Shown: piece after piece, positions 54,387 to 64,000 of the stretch
Layout of the letters: each line of letters begins with the position of its first letter
Numbering within the stretch: position 1 is the first letter of the stretch
Assembly (NCBI GenBank): GCA_021401465.1
Contig: JADDMT010000025.1
Location: forward strand, 1-64,000
Length of the DNA stretch: 64,000 nucleotides
Reading direction: 5' to 3'
Source: Teratosphaeria epicoccoides
Lineage: Eukaryota; Ascomycota; Dothideomycetes; Mycosphaerellales; Teratosphaeriaceae
Program-made: the position numbers and the translations under genes
The notes under the pieces: model-generated
Database searches by the model: none
What the model was told of the DNA's origin: nothing
The model's input: only the letters and a program-made list of their open reading frames with translations

Positions 54387-54615
54387 ATGCTAGCGGTACC
54401 TACTTGACCGAGTCGAGCGAAATGATGATCCGGGCAAAGGTTTTTGGTACAATCCGGGTACCGAGATATGCTACTATACAAACCTACCCTTAACGAAGCC
54501 ATGCCAACGGTATCTGCTTGACCGAGTCGAACGAAATGATGATCCGGTCAAAAGGTTCTGGGTACAATCCGGGTATCGAGATACGCTACTATACAAATCT
54601 ACCTCTGACGAAGCC
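54387..54615. repeat. Tandem duplication of a 114/115-base unit
   Basis: Two head-to-tail copies, 54387-54500 and 54501-54615, share ACTTGACCGAGTCGA/GCTTGACCGAGTCGA, GAAATGATGATCCGG, GTACAATCCGGGTA and CTACTATACAAA. They differ by about a dozen scattered substitutions and single-base indels. No coding frame or terminal repeat is associated. The divergence shows the duplication is not recent. Confidence 0.75.
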
Positions 54616-54914
54616 AAATCCAAGTCTCAATTCCAAGCCATTTGTATGTTCGCATCATCATCATATCGTCGCAGCATCAGTCAATCTACACCAGCAGGTA
54701 ATTTCGGCGCCGGTGGATGGCCGGGCAGTTGGTGAACATGAGCGTGCTGTCCTGCGTGGCTGTGGAAGGCTGGGATAGGGCCAACAGGGACGATGGTGCC
54801 CGTGCGTGCCAGTGCCGACAAGGTGGGAGTGACCTTGACATGCATCGTCTCTTCATGAACATCACGAGTGACGGCTCCCGGCGCCGCTGGTGCTGGCTGG
54901 GCTGGCTGAGGCGC
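54616..54914. other. 3' flank of the His-rich stress gene
   Basis: This flank lies between the tandem repeat and the stop of the gene ending at 54915. It should hold that gene's 3' end; no gene is seen. Confidence 0.35.
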
Positions 54915-55872
54915 CTAGGACATGAAACCAGGCTTGCCGTCACCGTCGGCGTCCTTCTTTGGGTTGAGCTTATCCATCAACGAGGGCTTGCCGTGGGTGG
55001 TGGTGGTGCCGCCGGCGCCGGTGCCAACCGCAGCGCCAGTGGAATCGTGGGAGTTGATGCCGCCGAGCCCGGTCGAGCCGCCGCTGAGACCTGATGCACC
55101 CATCTGAGACGAGGTGTGGTCGTGCTGGCCGTGCTGGCCCCCTCCGAGTGCGCCACCCACCGAACGTGGTTCACCGGAGAAGCCGTCGTGACGCTCCTCA
55201 CGACCGGTCAAAACACCCCCCTGCTTCTTGAAGTCACCCATGCTGACGGCTGGGAGAGCAGAGGTGGAGTGGTGCTGGGCAGCGTTGTGGTGGACCTCGT
55301 GGATGGGCACAGTGGTGTGCACGACGTGAGGCTCAATGGTTTCTACTTGCGTGTCAGTCTCCAGCACCCAATGCGACGGTGTCCGATCCACTCACGCTTC
55401 TGCACGACAGGCTGGATGGTCTCGTGCACGTGGTGGTGAATGTGCTCGCCCGCGACCACTGGAGAGACGGAGCTGGTCGTGGCACCCTCGACACGCTGCT
55501 TCTGGTCCCGGAACTGGGCCTGGTCAGCAGCCAGGCGTCGCTGAACATCGTCCTTGTTGTCGTGCTCGAATTGCCTGTGCTCCACCGGGACCAGGTTGTG
55601 GTGGTGTTGCTCCTTAAGCATAGCGGTATCCGATACCGGCTGCACCGAGGTGTGGTAGTGGTCCTGGTGGACCTCCTTGTCGATGGCGGTCTGGACGTTC
55701 TCATGCTGCTTGCGTTCGATTGTCTCGTGCGTCACGGCTGGTGCGACCTTGCTCAGGGGTCAGCGTTAGCGGTGCTTCTCGTGGGCGTAGTACTGACCTT
55801 CTCGTGGACGGTGGTGTCGTGGTGGCCAGACTTGGACATGAAGTCCTTCACTGCGGCTTTGGCGGAGTCCAT
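54915..55872 (-). CDS. His-rich hydrophilic stress protein ('allergen' family)
   Basis: Three exons, 55872-55798, 55747-55396 and 55342-54915 (introns of 50 and 53 bases, GTCAGT...CAAG and GTGAGT...AGTAG), give 284 residues. The protein begins MDSAKAAVKDFMSKSGHHDT and carries APAVTHETIERKQHE, DHYHTSVQPV, VAGEHIHHHVHETIQPVVQK, VVHTTVPIHEVHHN and GREERHDGFSGEPRSVGG. This is the signature of a conserved fungal family often annotated as an allergen (Fus c 3-like). It is very hydrophilic, with no signal peptide or membrane span and a Gly/Ser-rich tail ending DADGDGKPGFMS. Family members are abundant in spores and stress; a hydrophilin-like role is inferred. TATA-like GATATAAAC lies on the minus strand near 56027, and AGGGG at 55998. 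Confidence 0.85.
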
Positions 55873-57083
55873 CCTGGGCGAGCGATGTAGTTGAGGTAGT
55901 ACTGTTGGTGTAGGTCGATCTGAGTCAAAGGCTGGGGTGAAGCGGTGTCAACGTAGGTTGTTCGATGGATGGTTGATTGTGAGGGAGCAAGAGAGGGAGG
56001 GGCACAGATCGATCTGCTGTCAAGTTTATATCATGTACATCATGCCTGGCCTGCTTGCACGTCATATGTCTTGATCGTCGGTCAGGCCGGCAGGACAGGT
56101 CCAGCTCGCAGACGTCCCGAGGCGGCAGTTGCTGTACAATGATGATGGCAGGAGCGGTCGATGATGATGGCCACACACGCGCACTTCTGACCCCGACACC
56201 CAGCGTGGGCCACGTCGAGCAGGAACATGTGGCTCATGTGGGTCAATGGCTGTGCTTGGCCAGGCGGCAAGGTGGGGCAATCACCGTGGCGCCTGCACGA
56301 TCGATCGGGCTCACTGCCAGGCTGTCTCGCTGTCGGACGACGTTGCCCGGTAATGGGGCCCTTGGGCTTTCACACCGGCTGATCGGCAAAGGTGCAGAAT
56401 GCGGTCTAGAAGCTCCATGTCTGCGGAAGGCCAGAAGTCATTGATTGATTGCTGGGTCGATGGCCAGAAGTTGTTGATCATGCGCACCATCATCCCTCCT
56501 GATCCATTGCACCGGATCACACGAGATTTGGCCAAACTGTCTCAAGCTAGTGCCGGGCAAACATGATGAATTCCACGCAATGACCTCATCGGCGCCTGCA
56601 TACGGCAGGAGCAGCAAGATTCAGCATTTCTGCCGCGCGGGAGGGACAAGTTCGAGCCGCTGGTGTCACGATTACGACCGAGACTGAGATAGCATGATCA
56701 ATGAAGGAAGTGTGAATGAGATGAATCGTGATGAATCATGATTGATCCACATCCAAGACCCACATCGCGGTGCCCCGCTGGAGGGATGAATGATCATGAG
56801 GAGGGCGATGGGAGTCTAGAGTGCCTTCCGGGTGGCGCCTGTTGCTGCGACGTTGAACGGCCCTGACGCAAACGGGCTTGCCTGTGGCTGAGACTGCCCG
56901 CCATGACGACGGCCAGACCGCCGAAAACACACGCGCCACCGACGCGTCCGTCCCACCCATGATGGAAGGCCATCGCGGAGCTCCTTTACAAGGAATTGTC
57001 ACCGGTCTTGCCGCTAGGCGAGCACTGGAGCGCCTTGTCAACTACGTGTGCCACGGTGACTCGCGCGTGTGCGCCGTCGCGAC
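55873..57083. promoter_or_regulatory. Divergent promoter, His-rich gene / THETIER gene
   Basis: This 1.2-kb gap lies between divergent starts at 55872 and 57084. It holds a minus-strand TATA-like element near 56027 and an AGGGG stress-type pentamer at 55998-56002. It also has many TGATTGAT/TGATCATG short inverted motifs between 56440 and 56760. No gene is seen inside. Confidence 0.45.
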
Positions 57084-58757
57084 ATGTCGACCACGAGCCC
57101 AAAGGAGCGGCTGGCCAAGCTGTTTCGCCGATCGGGATCACACCACCAGGATGACAGACTCGTCACGCCATCGCCGCCCGCAACGCCGCCCAGCTCGTCC
57201 GGCCCACAGCGACGAGTCCGGCGGTCAACGTCTCGGAAGTCGTTGCGAGATGCCTTACACGCCAGAAGTGCGGCAGCCTCTGCTTCTCAAGCGAAAACGA
57301 ACTTACTAATGCCCCTCACAGCTGGCTCCGCATCCCAGAAGCGGCAGCGCTCGGGCAGTGCCAATGGTGTTCCTGCTGTCCCCGGCGTCGGCAGCGCAGA
57401 CAAGGTCCCGGCTGTACCTAGTGCGCCGGCTCAGCAGCGAGTCTCTCCGGAAACCCGACACGATGCTGGTGTAGCTGCCACAGAGGCCATGTGTGCCGAC
57501 CACTCCCATCGCATACCCAGCTTGCCCCGGGAATCCGACCTTGCGGCCGACTTGCGAGGCCTCAGGCTCTCATCCGAGGCCGGCGGCGAGCAGCCTTTCA
57601 GTGAAGCTGTCGCCGACCGACACATTGCAAGGGGCGAGGCGGAAGACAGCCTCCCTCTTGCTTCACATGCTAGCCATGGTGCCGCCCAGGTACAGATGCA
57701 AGATTTGGGGACTGCTCGAGGTATTGCTGGGTCTGACCCATTTGCGTCGTCATCGCGTCGGCGCTCGCTGTCGAGGAAGGCAGATGTGGCGGACTTTCGC
57801 CGTGGCTCCGTCGACACCACTCATGCAGCTGGTGCTACTTCGCGTCCTCGTAGTCCGAGGAGAAGCGTGGATACTACCACGGGCATTGCGCGCTCCAACT
57901 TGGACAAGCCGCTTCCAAGGTCGCCATCGGATGAGTGGGCGAAGGACTTCGAAGATGACCGGGTCACTCAACGTCAGCCTGGCGCGCCTGACCTTGCGAA
58001 GCAATTGCATGGCATGATCGATCTGTCCAAGACGGAGGACGTCACTCTCCACGAGAAATACGCACCTGCTGTCACACACGAGACGATTGAGCGCCGTGTA
58101 CACCACATTCGTGAGGAGCAAATCACTCGTGAAATTCACAACCACCACGTCTTCCACCGCGTACTTCCCATCATCGACATCGAAGTGTTGCCAGCTCGTC
58201 ACTTCATTCCGGTGGAAGGCGGATATGCAGAGATCTCCGAAGACGAAGTGCCCGGACGAGCCGGACCAAATGCGCAGTGGGTCATTGCCGAGACTGTCTC
58301 CAAGCTTGTGCCGGAGAGCAAAGGTCCAGTCGTGCCAACCCGGTTCACTGCCCGAAAGTTCGAGGGCAACGATGGCGACTCCAGGGAGGATGTGGGTGCA
58401 GATGGCATCCCCAGAACCGAGACCTGGTGGGTGCACCCGCCCACGCCGGAGGATGGCGGGCGTCAGACCGGCCAGACCTATCCATTCCACATCGGCTTCC
58501 CGACGCCCGAGCAGAACGGTCTGCAAGCTCGCCTGCCAGAAAAGAAGATCATCGGCGTGTCCCCGCGCTTGGCCCAGCAGCGGAAGGAGAAGATGGGGAA
58601 GGAGAAGATGGGTGCGGCACCGCAAAAGAGCTCGATCAATCTGCAGCAGCGCGAACAAGCCCCGCCCGTGCCACAGCACCAGACGTTTCCGGCAGCGTTG
58701 TCGACTCCAGCCAGCAGGCCGCAGCCGATGGATCCGCGGAACTTTTCTCGCCCGTGA
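57084..58757 (+). CDS. Disordered protein with THETIER motif domain
   Basis: A single exon, 557 residues from the ATG at 57084 (MSTTSPKERLAKLFRRSGSH). Residues 1-310 are Ser/Arg/Pro/Ala-rich and disordered (phosphorylation-type RSTSRKSLR, RRRSLSRK). Residues about 311-395 form a conserved block: VTLHEKYAPAVTHETIERRV, HHIREEQITREIHNHHVFHR, VLPIIDIEVLPARHFI. The tail (about 396-557) is Pro/Gln-rich. The block shares HEKxAPAVTHETIER and a His-rich follow-up with the divergent neighbour at 54915-55872. Fungal proteins of this type are uncharacterised. No membrane span or signal peptide. A TTA microsatellite follows the stop by about 170 bases. Confidence 0.75.
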   Translation: MSTTSPKERLAKLFRRSGSHHQDDRLVTPSPPATPPSSSGPQRRVRRSTSRKSLRDALHARSAAASASQAKTNLLMPLTAGSASQKRQRSGSANGVPAVPGVGSADKVPAVPSAPAQQRVSPETRHDAGVAATEAMCADHSHRIPSLPRESDLAADLRGLRLSSEAGGEQPFSEAVADRHIARGEAEDSLPLASHASHGAAQVQMQDLGTARGIAGSDPFASSSRRRSLSRKADVADFRRGSVDTTHAAGATSRPRSPRRSVDTTTGIARSNLDKPLPRSPSDEWAKDFEDDRVTQRQPGAPDLAKQLHGMIDLSKTEDVTLHEKYAPAVTHETIERRVHHIREEQITREIHNHHVFHRVLPIIDIEVLPARHFIPVEGGYAEISEDEVPGRAGPNAQWVIAETVSKLVPESKGPVVPTRFTARKFEGNDGDSREDVGADGIPRTETWWVHPPTPEDGGRQTGQTYPFHIGFPTPEQNGLQARLPEKKIIGVSPRLAQQRKEKMGKEKMGAAPQKSSINLQQREQAPPVPQHQTFPAALSTPASRPQPMDPRNFSRP

Positions 58758-58926
58758 GCGGCTGCGGTCAGTCCCATGGGATCGATCGGGTCGCCTTTTT
58801 TGTGAGCGTTTTCAGCGCATCATCATCTGGGGAGACTGTACATTACGCTACTTTGTAATCTCATACCAACCAAAACGCACTGTGCATCAGCCCCACCACA
58901 GGAACTCGGGGGGGGATATATGTGAG

Positions 58927-59043
<117 letters not shown>

Positions 59044-59439
59044 TTCTTATTATTTTTGTTTTTCTCTCGTTTTAGTCCAGAGCGAGTGTCCGCGCGCTTT
59101 AGTTCTATGTGTACATGTGCGGTTAAGACTTGAAGTGAAGTGTGTGCGCGGTGAAACGGTCCTGGGGACTCTTGATGATGCTGCCATAGACGATCTGATC
59201 CGTGGATGTTGGATACTTTTCATGGGGGAAGCTCGGGAGCCGGTGGAAGCTGGTGGTTGGGTCAGGTAGACAGTGGAAGATAGATAGATTGATTGATACA
59301 TGGTTGAACACTTGTGTACGCGGGCTCTCTGTTTGGGAATCTGAGAATCCTAGTTTGATTTACAGCATTATTCGATACTGCTTTGCTCATACTCGGCCCG
59401 CGTTGAGGGAGACGTCTCTATGCTCTGGAGGGTATATGT

Positions 59440-59526
59440 GAGAGGGAGAGAGGGGAATAGAGGGAGAGAGGGGGGGAGGGAGAGAGGGGGGGGGCGGGGG
59501 GAGAGCGAGAGCGAGAGAGAGAGCGA
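59440..59526. repeat. Polypurine G/A tract
   Basis: An almost pure purine run with G7-G9 blocks and GAGAGG repeats on the plus strand. Such tracts can form triplex or quadruplex structures. It lies between the THETIER gene and the 3' end of the NADH dehydrogenase gene. It is not coding. Confidence 0.85.
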
Positions 59527-59826
59527 CCAGCGTCCGTTCGCACGCCGTTGGTAAAGACAGCAATGTTGGGACTACTTACCTGGCGAACAGGTAGCATCGG
59601 CAACTGCGCATGGCAGTGGTTGTTCATAGAAATGAGGAGGAGGAAGAGGACCGAGAAAGACAGACCCGCCTCGAAACGACGCTTCCCCCTCCGTCTCGCT
59701 GATACATACCTGACCTTACATCATCGCCTCTACCACCTTTCGCACGCTCGCTCTAATCTAGAAAATCTCTCCCACGCAAGCTCGGTTGCAGGTGGAACGG
59801 ATGGTTGGTTCACGTCAGCCCGAGGA

Positions 59827-61987
59827 CTAATAATTCATCATATCTGTTTCGTTTCCACACACACACACGTCAGCATTTGACTCTCCCACTTGCACGCACG
59901 ACGCAGGAAAAAGAAAAGCAGAGAGAAAGAAAAAGGAAGAAAGTCTCACCTCTCCCAAACAACGCCCTCTTGCTCCAGTCCATCGCGAGCAGCACTCGCG
60001 TGCGGAAACTCACGCTCTGCGTAAAGTACACACTCCGCCACAAATACACGGCCAGCAGCCCGCCACCAAAGTTCAGCCCGTTCAGGTCGAAGATGGCCGC
60101 ATTGCCTATGTAAGCCAAGCTGCCCATGTTCTTGTACCCAAACGCCTTATAGACCGCCTCGTCGATGTCGCCGTCCGCCACCTCATTGATTGTCAGCCCC
60201 GGAGCCGCCTGGGCCATTTTGTTCAGCTTGCGGCCGAGGTAGATACCCTGCTGGTTTGCTCTCTGAGCGGTGGCCGGGAGGGAAGTCATCTTGTTGTCGA
60301 TCTGCTTGAGCAGTTCGTTGAGTTCGCCGAAGTCGAGGGTGCCGGACTTGTCTTTGTCGTAGGCTTCGAAGAGCTTGTCCAGACGCTTGAGGTGGTCGGC
60401 GGCTTGGGGGAAGCGCGTGCGGACACGCTTGGCGACTTGGCGCCAGTCGGCGTAGGAGATGTGCATGCTTTCTGGGTCTTTGCCCTTTTCCCATGCGAGG
60501 GTGCGCAGGAATGTGATGATGTGGTCGCTGACGTTGTTCTGAACGGTGGAGCAGTCGCCGATGGCATAGACATCACCAATAGGGGTGCCATTAAGGCGGA
60601 GGTGGGTGTCGGTTTCCAGGGCATGACGGTTGTTCTGGGTGTCGCCGAGCTTCTTTGCGAGCTTTTGGGAGAACTCGGTCTGCGACACTCCGGTCGACCA
60701 CAGGCAGAAACCCATGGGGAGTTCTTTGGTGATGACTTTGCCGTCGTCGCCTTTTTGTGTGAACTGGATCCGATCGGCCATGACCTCTTTGACCCGACTG
60801 TTCGTCTGGATGTCGACTTGGTCGTGAGCAAAACGGTCTTCGGCGTAGCGGCTCAGTGCTTCGTCGTAGGTGTTCAGAATGTGCCCTCGGGACTGGATGA
60901 CGTGCACGGAGATCTCGTTGCGCAGGATGCGAGGATAGAACTTGCAGAGATCCTCGTTCAGCATGTCGTAGAGTTCCGCGGCGAACTCGACACCAGTCGG
61001 TCCACCACCTGACACCACAAAAGACAGCAGTCGACGACGCTCTTCGTCGGATGTTGTCGGGAGACATGCCTGCTCGAGATTCTTGATGACCGAGTTTCGG
61101 ATCTGCCGGGCGTCGCTGATGTCCTTCAAGAAATGGCAATGCTCCAAGCCTTTGACACCGTGCGGGTTCGTGACGGAGCCCACGCCGATGACCAGCTTGT
61201 CGTAGGGGAGATAGAAACGCTCTTTGTCGCCATTTGGACCCTCACTCTCAATCTCAACGAGTTTCTCACTGAAATCGACGTCGGAGGCATTGGCCTTCAA
61301 GAAATGTCCCCTGGCTCTCCTCACAATCGCCCGAATTGGCTCTACCAAACTTCTGAACTCCAACGTCCCGACTGTGGCAGATGGCAGCATGGGCGTGAAG
61401 AGGAAGTGATTGCTGGGACTGACGACTGTGACATGGTACTCGCCGGGAACCAACTGCTTCAACAGCGCGACACTGCCCCACCCTGTGCCCAGCACCACCA
61501 ACTTTGGCTTGTGCTTCTGATTTCTGAACTCAGGCTCATCGTCATCGACAAAGTACTCGGCGATGGGCAGATTCTTCGGGCCACCGCGTCGGGGACTGAG
61601 GGCGTACTCGGAGACGGGGACATCGAAGGCTTCGGGCTCGTCTCGGTAGGTGCTGGCGTCGTAGAGGAAGAAGGCGACGACGAGACCGCCAGAGACGAGA
61701 ATGGCGAGACCGAAGTAGGCGAGAGTGCGTTGGACGTAGTGGGAGAGTTTCGACCGGGGTTTGGGCTGGACGATGTGGTCGCTCTTCCGGCGGAGCTGGA
61801 GCAGGCGGGTGGGACATGGAGGGGGGGGTCGAGAGCGGTGTGCAAGTCGTGGGAGGTGCCGAAATGGGAGGGAGCTGAAGGGGTGACGGTGGTGGTGGTG
61901 GTGGTGGTGGTGGTGTGTAAGGATGGCAGGTTTGGTCAAGAGATTATTGAATTTTGGCCTGGCAATGCCAGCCACGGCGCGCTGCAT
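59827..61987 (-). CDS. NDE1: External alternative NADH dehydrogenase with EF-hand
   Basis: Two exons: 61987-59950 and a 17-base last exon 59843-59827, split by a 106-base intron (GTGAGA...GCTGACG...AACAG), giving 684 residues ending FGRDMMNY. Residues 1-75 form a basic mitochondrial presequence with nine consecutive His (25-33). A transmembrane helix spans about 91-109. FAD and NADH Rossmann motifs are at VVLGTGWGSV (164-173) and VVSGGGPTGVEF (324-335). A canonical EF-hand loop DKDKSGTLDFGE lies at 544-555. The family oxidises cytosolic NADH at the outer face of the inner mitochondrial membrane and passes electrons to ubiquinone; the EF-hand suggests calcium control. The unspliced frame would add a hydrophobic tail foreign to the family. 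Confidence 0.92.
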
Positions 61988-62284
61988 TGGCAGGATCGTG
62001 AGCCGGGCTTGATTGTGATTCTCAGGTGTCTCGCGTCATCTAACACAGATTCTTGGCGGTAACCTGCACCGCCTTGATTACCTGTATCCAGCACTGAATC
62101 GATGAATATTGATGATCAGCTTCATTGATCAATAATGATCCGAGGGGCCCACCAGAATGACGTAGTGCGGCTCTTTACTTTGATGATTTATCATTGATGG
62201 TCGGTACATGTATCACATGTCGAAGAGCCGCATTGAAGCTTAATCGTCTTAACTATCCACTAATTAATGACCCAATGATTGAAA
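61988..62284. promoter_or_regulatory. Divergent promoter, NADH dehydrogenase / aldehyde dehydrogenase
   Basis: This 297-base gap lies between divergent starts. It is rich in ATTGATGATCA-type short palindromes (62098-62140 and 62180-62200), and a TTAATTAA-like AT-rich patch lies near 62260. No firm TATA box. Confidence 0.4.
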
Positions 62285-63694
62285 ATGTCCACCGAAACCA
62301 TCACCACCGTCTCCCCCGCCACCAACAAGCCCATCATCCAACGCCATGGCCCGACCGACGCCGAGCTCGCCGAGCTGCCCAAGACAGCACACAAAGCTTT
62401 CCTCCACTTCCGCAAGACATCTCTCGCCGATAGGAAGAAGATTGTGAGGAAGGCATTAGACATCATCGCCGACCGACAACATGACCTCGCCCAGGACATC
62501 ACCGACCAGATGGGCAGGCCCATCGCCTACGCCGCCGTCGAGGTGAAGACGGCGGTCATGAGGGGAGAGTACCTCCTCCAGATCGCAGACCGGGCATTGG
62601 AAGACACCCCCGGCGAGCCACAACAAGGCTTCCAGCGCTACGTGAGGAAAGTGCCCCTGGGTCCGACGCTGGTGCTCTTCGCGTGGAACTACCCCTACCT
62701 CATCCTCGTCAACAGCCTCATACCCGCCCTCCTCTCAGGCAACTCAGTCATCCTCAAGCCCAGCCCGCAGACTCCCACCATCGTAGAACAAGTCGCCAAG
62801 ATCTTCGTGGAAGCAGGTTTGCCCCAAGACGTCATCCAACACTTCCACTGCGGCGACTTCAGCAAGATCGAGAGACTCGTCCAGGCACCCGAGATCCAAC
62901 TCGTCTGCTTCACCGGTTCCGTGGCTGGAGGGTTGGCCGTGCAGAGAGCCGCAGCAGGGCGCGTCGACTGCCGGGTCGGCCTAGAGCTCGGCGGAAAGGA
63001 TCCGGCGTACGTGCGAAAGGACGTGGACCTGGCATGGGCCGCAGCAGAGGTTGTGGACGGTGCTATCTTCAACTCAGGACAGAGTTGTTGCTCCATCGAG
63101 CGCGTCTACGTTGATGCGAGCGTGCATGATGAGTTTGTGAAGCAAGTGCAGAAGGTGCTGGCTGCCTACAAATTGGGTGACCCGAATGATGAAACCACCC
63201 AGATCGGACCTGTCATCAGCAAGGCGGCGGCGCAAAGAATCAGGGAGCACGTCGAGGACGCCGTGAAGAAAGGAGCAAAAGACGTCACGCCCAAGAACGA
63301 CACGTTCACGAATCCTCCACCAGACGGCAACTACGTCGCCCCGGTCTTGCTAACAAGCGTCACGCACGACATGCTCGTCACCCGCGACGAGACCTTCGGC
63401 CCCGTCATCCCCGTCATCGCGGTCGGTTCAGACACGGAAGCCGTGGATTTGATGAATGACTCACAGTTCGGGCTCACAGCATCCATCTGGACGAAGGATG
63501 TCGAGACGGGTCACCAGTTAGCCGACGGCGTCGAGGCTGGAACAGTCTTCGTCAACAGGTGCGACTACCCGAGTCCGGACCTGGCGTGGGTGGGGTGGAA
63601 GGATAGTGGCAAGGGGCAGACGCTGAGTGTGTTTGGGTTTGAGCAGTTCAGCCGGTTGAAGAGTTATCATGTTAAGGATTACCCGAAAGCGTGA
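62285..63694 (+). CDS. NAD(P)-dependent aldehyde dehydrogenase
   Basis: A single exon, 469 residues from MSTETITTVSPATNKPIIQR. Key residues: the oxyanion/NAD-binding segment LFAWNYPY (residues 131-138) with Asn135, cofactor Lys158 in VILKPSPQTP, general-base Glu234 in LELGGKDP, and catalytic Cys268 in FNSGQSCCS (followed by Cys269). ETFGPVIPV is near residue 378. The sequence is closest in style to the succinate-semialdehyde/aldehyde dehydrogenases annotated in fungi (family ALDH, Pfam Aldedh); the substrate is not settled. It is short at the N-terminus and lacks a mitochondrial presequence, so likely cytosolic. It shares a promoter region with the NADH dehydrogenase gene. Confidence 0.92.
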   Translation: MSTETITTVSPATNKPIIQRHGPTDAELAELPKTAHKAFLHFRKTSLADRKKIVRKALDIIADRQHDLAQDITDQMGRPIAYAAVEVKTAVMRGEYLLQIADRALEDTPGEPQQGFQRYVRKVPLGPTLVLFAWNYPYLILVNSLIPALLSGNSVILKPSPQTPTIVEQVAKIFVEAGLPQDVIQHFHCGDFSKIERLVQAPEIQLVCFTGSVAGGLAVQRAAAGRVDCRVGLELGGKDPAYVRKDVDLAWAAAEVVDGAIFNSGQSCCSIERVYVDASVHDEFVKQVQKVLAAYKLGDPNDETTQIGPVISKAAAQRIREHVEDAVKKGAKDVTPKNDTFTNPPPDGNYVAPVLLTSVTHDMLVTRDETFGPVIPVIAVGSDTEAVDLMNDSQFGLTASIWTKDVETGHQLADGVEAGTVFVNRCDYPSPDLAWVGWKDSGKGQTLSVFGFEQFSRLKSYHVKDYPKA

Positions 63695-64000
63695 GGCAGT
63701 TGGACAGTGTTATTTGTTGGTTTTGACCGCAATGGAACAAATTGATCTGACCAGTCAAGGAGCCGTCCTTCGTGAGGGCTCTGAAGGTCCCGATGAATCC
63801 GGAAGCCAGTGGTGTTAGCCACGGCCAATGCACATCATTCTCAGGCGTCACGGCTGCAGTCGAACATACCACATGTAGAGATCATCGACACTAAAGCGAC
63901 GGGACCAAACAGCACATATCTCAACGTTCAAATCCCGTAAGACTCGATTCCCACACACATGTCACAAAACTCGAGCCGCTCTATCCTCTCTATCAACTCG
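63695..64000. other. 3' flank of aldehyde dehydrogenase, window end
   Basis: Short frames only. No gene or RNA is recognised to the window edge. Confidence 0.4.

Noticed and set aside
57750..58679. 309-codon minus-strand frame
   Set aside because: It is the mirror of the 557-residue THETIER gene, with no motif of its own.
61133..62062. 309-codon plus-strand frame
   Set aside because: It is antisense to the NADH dehydrogenase N-terminus, and poly-Val comes from the His-repeat complement.

Overview
This window is from a filamentous ascomycete. The coding genes are intron-poor, with short introns of about 42-110 bases that start GTRNGY and often carry CTGAC/CTRAY branch points. The genes are fungal orthologues (Iml1, Urb1/Npa1, Hikeshi, Rpb8, an EF-hand external NADH dehydrogenase, an Ecm4-type omega GST). 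A repeat relic at the left end shows CpA-to-TpA decay like repeat-induced point mutation (RIP). This mix, with small secreted proteins scattered between housekeeping genes, fits a Dothideomycete, perhaps a Mycosphaerella relative; the class-level placement is inference. No rRNA, convincing tRNA or CRISPR array was seen.

Layout. 1-2.0 kb: decayed repeat with a minus-strand coding relic. 3.2-3.7 kb: small cysteine-free secreted protein. 4.3-5.0 kb: broken GNAT acetyltransferase. 5.4-9.0 kb: Urb1/Npa1-like ribosome biogenesis factor. 9.6-10.0 kb: three-exon cysteine-rich secreted protein, readable only after splicing. 11.2-13.8 kb: eIF4E-binding-motif protein. 16-25.5 kb: dense housekeeping block (omega GST, Hikeshi, Nudix hydrolase, Rpb8, Iml1). 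25.5-41.6 kb: gene-poor stretch with a wrecked amino-acid permease, a Mei2-like RNA-binding fragment, a probable N-myristoylated small protein and several weak or broken open frames. 41.6-51.5 kb: lineage-type genes of unknown function, among them an acidic protein with a C2H2-like finger and a cysteine-containing two-exon gene. 52.3-64 kb: FAD monooxygenase, a histidine-rich stress protein of the fungal 'allergen' family, a divergent neighbour sharing its core motif, the alternative NADH dehydrogenase and an aldehyde dehydrogenase.

The housekeeping genes serve translation and ribosome assembly (Urb1, eIF4E-binding protein), transcription (Rpb8), TORC1 control (Iml1), heat-stress nuclear import (Hikeshi), redox and detoxification (GST, monooxygenase, aldehyde dehydrogenase) and respiration (NADH dehydrogenase). 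They do not form one pathway. The most notable content is the set of short spliced genes that frame-by-frame ORF calling misses, the shared motif in the adjacent pair at 54.9-58.8 kb, and the graveyard between 25.5 and 41.6 kb. No single unmistakably new system was found.
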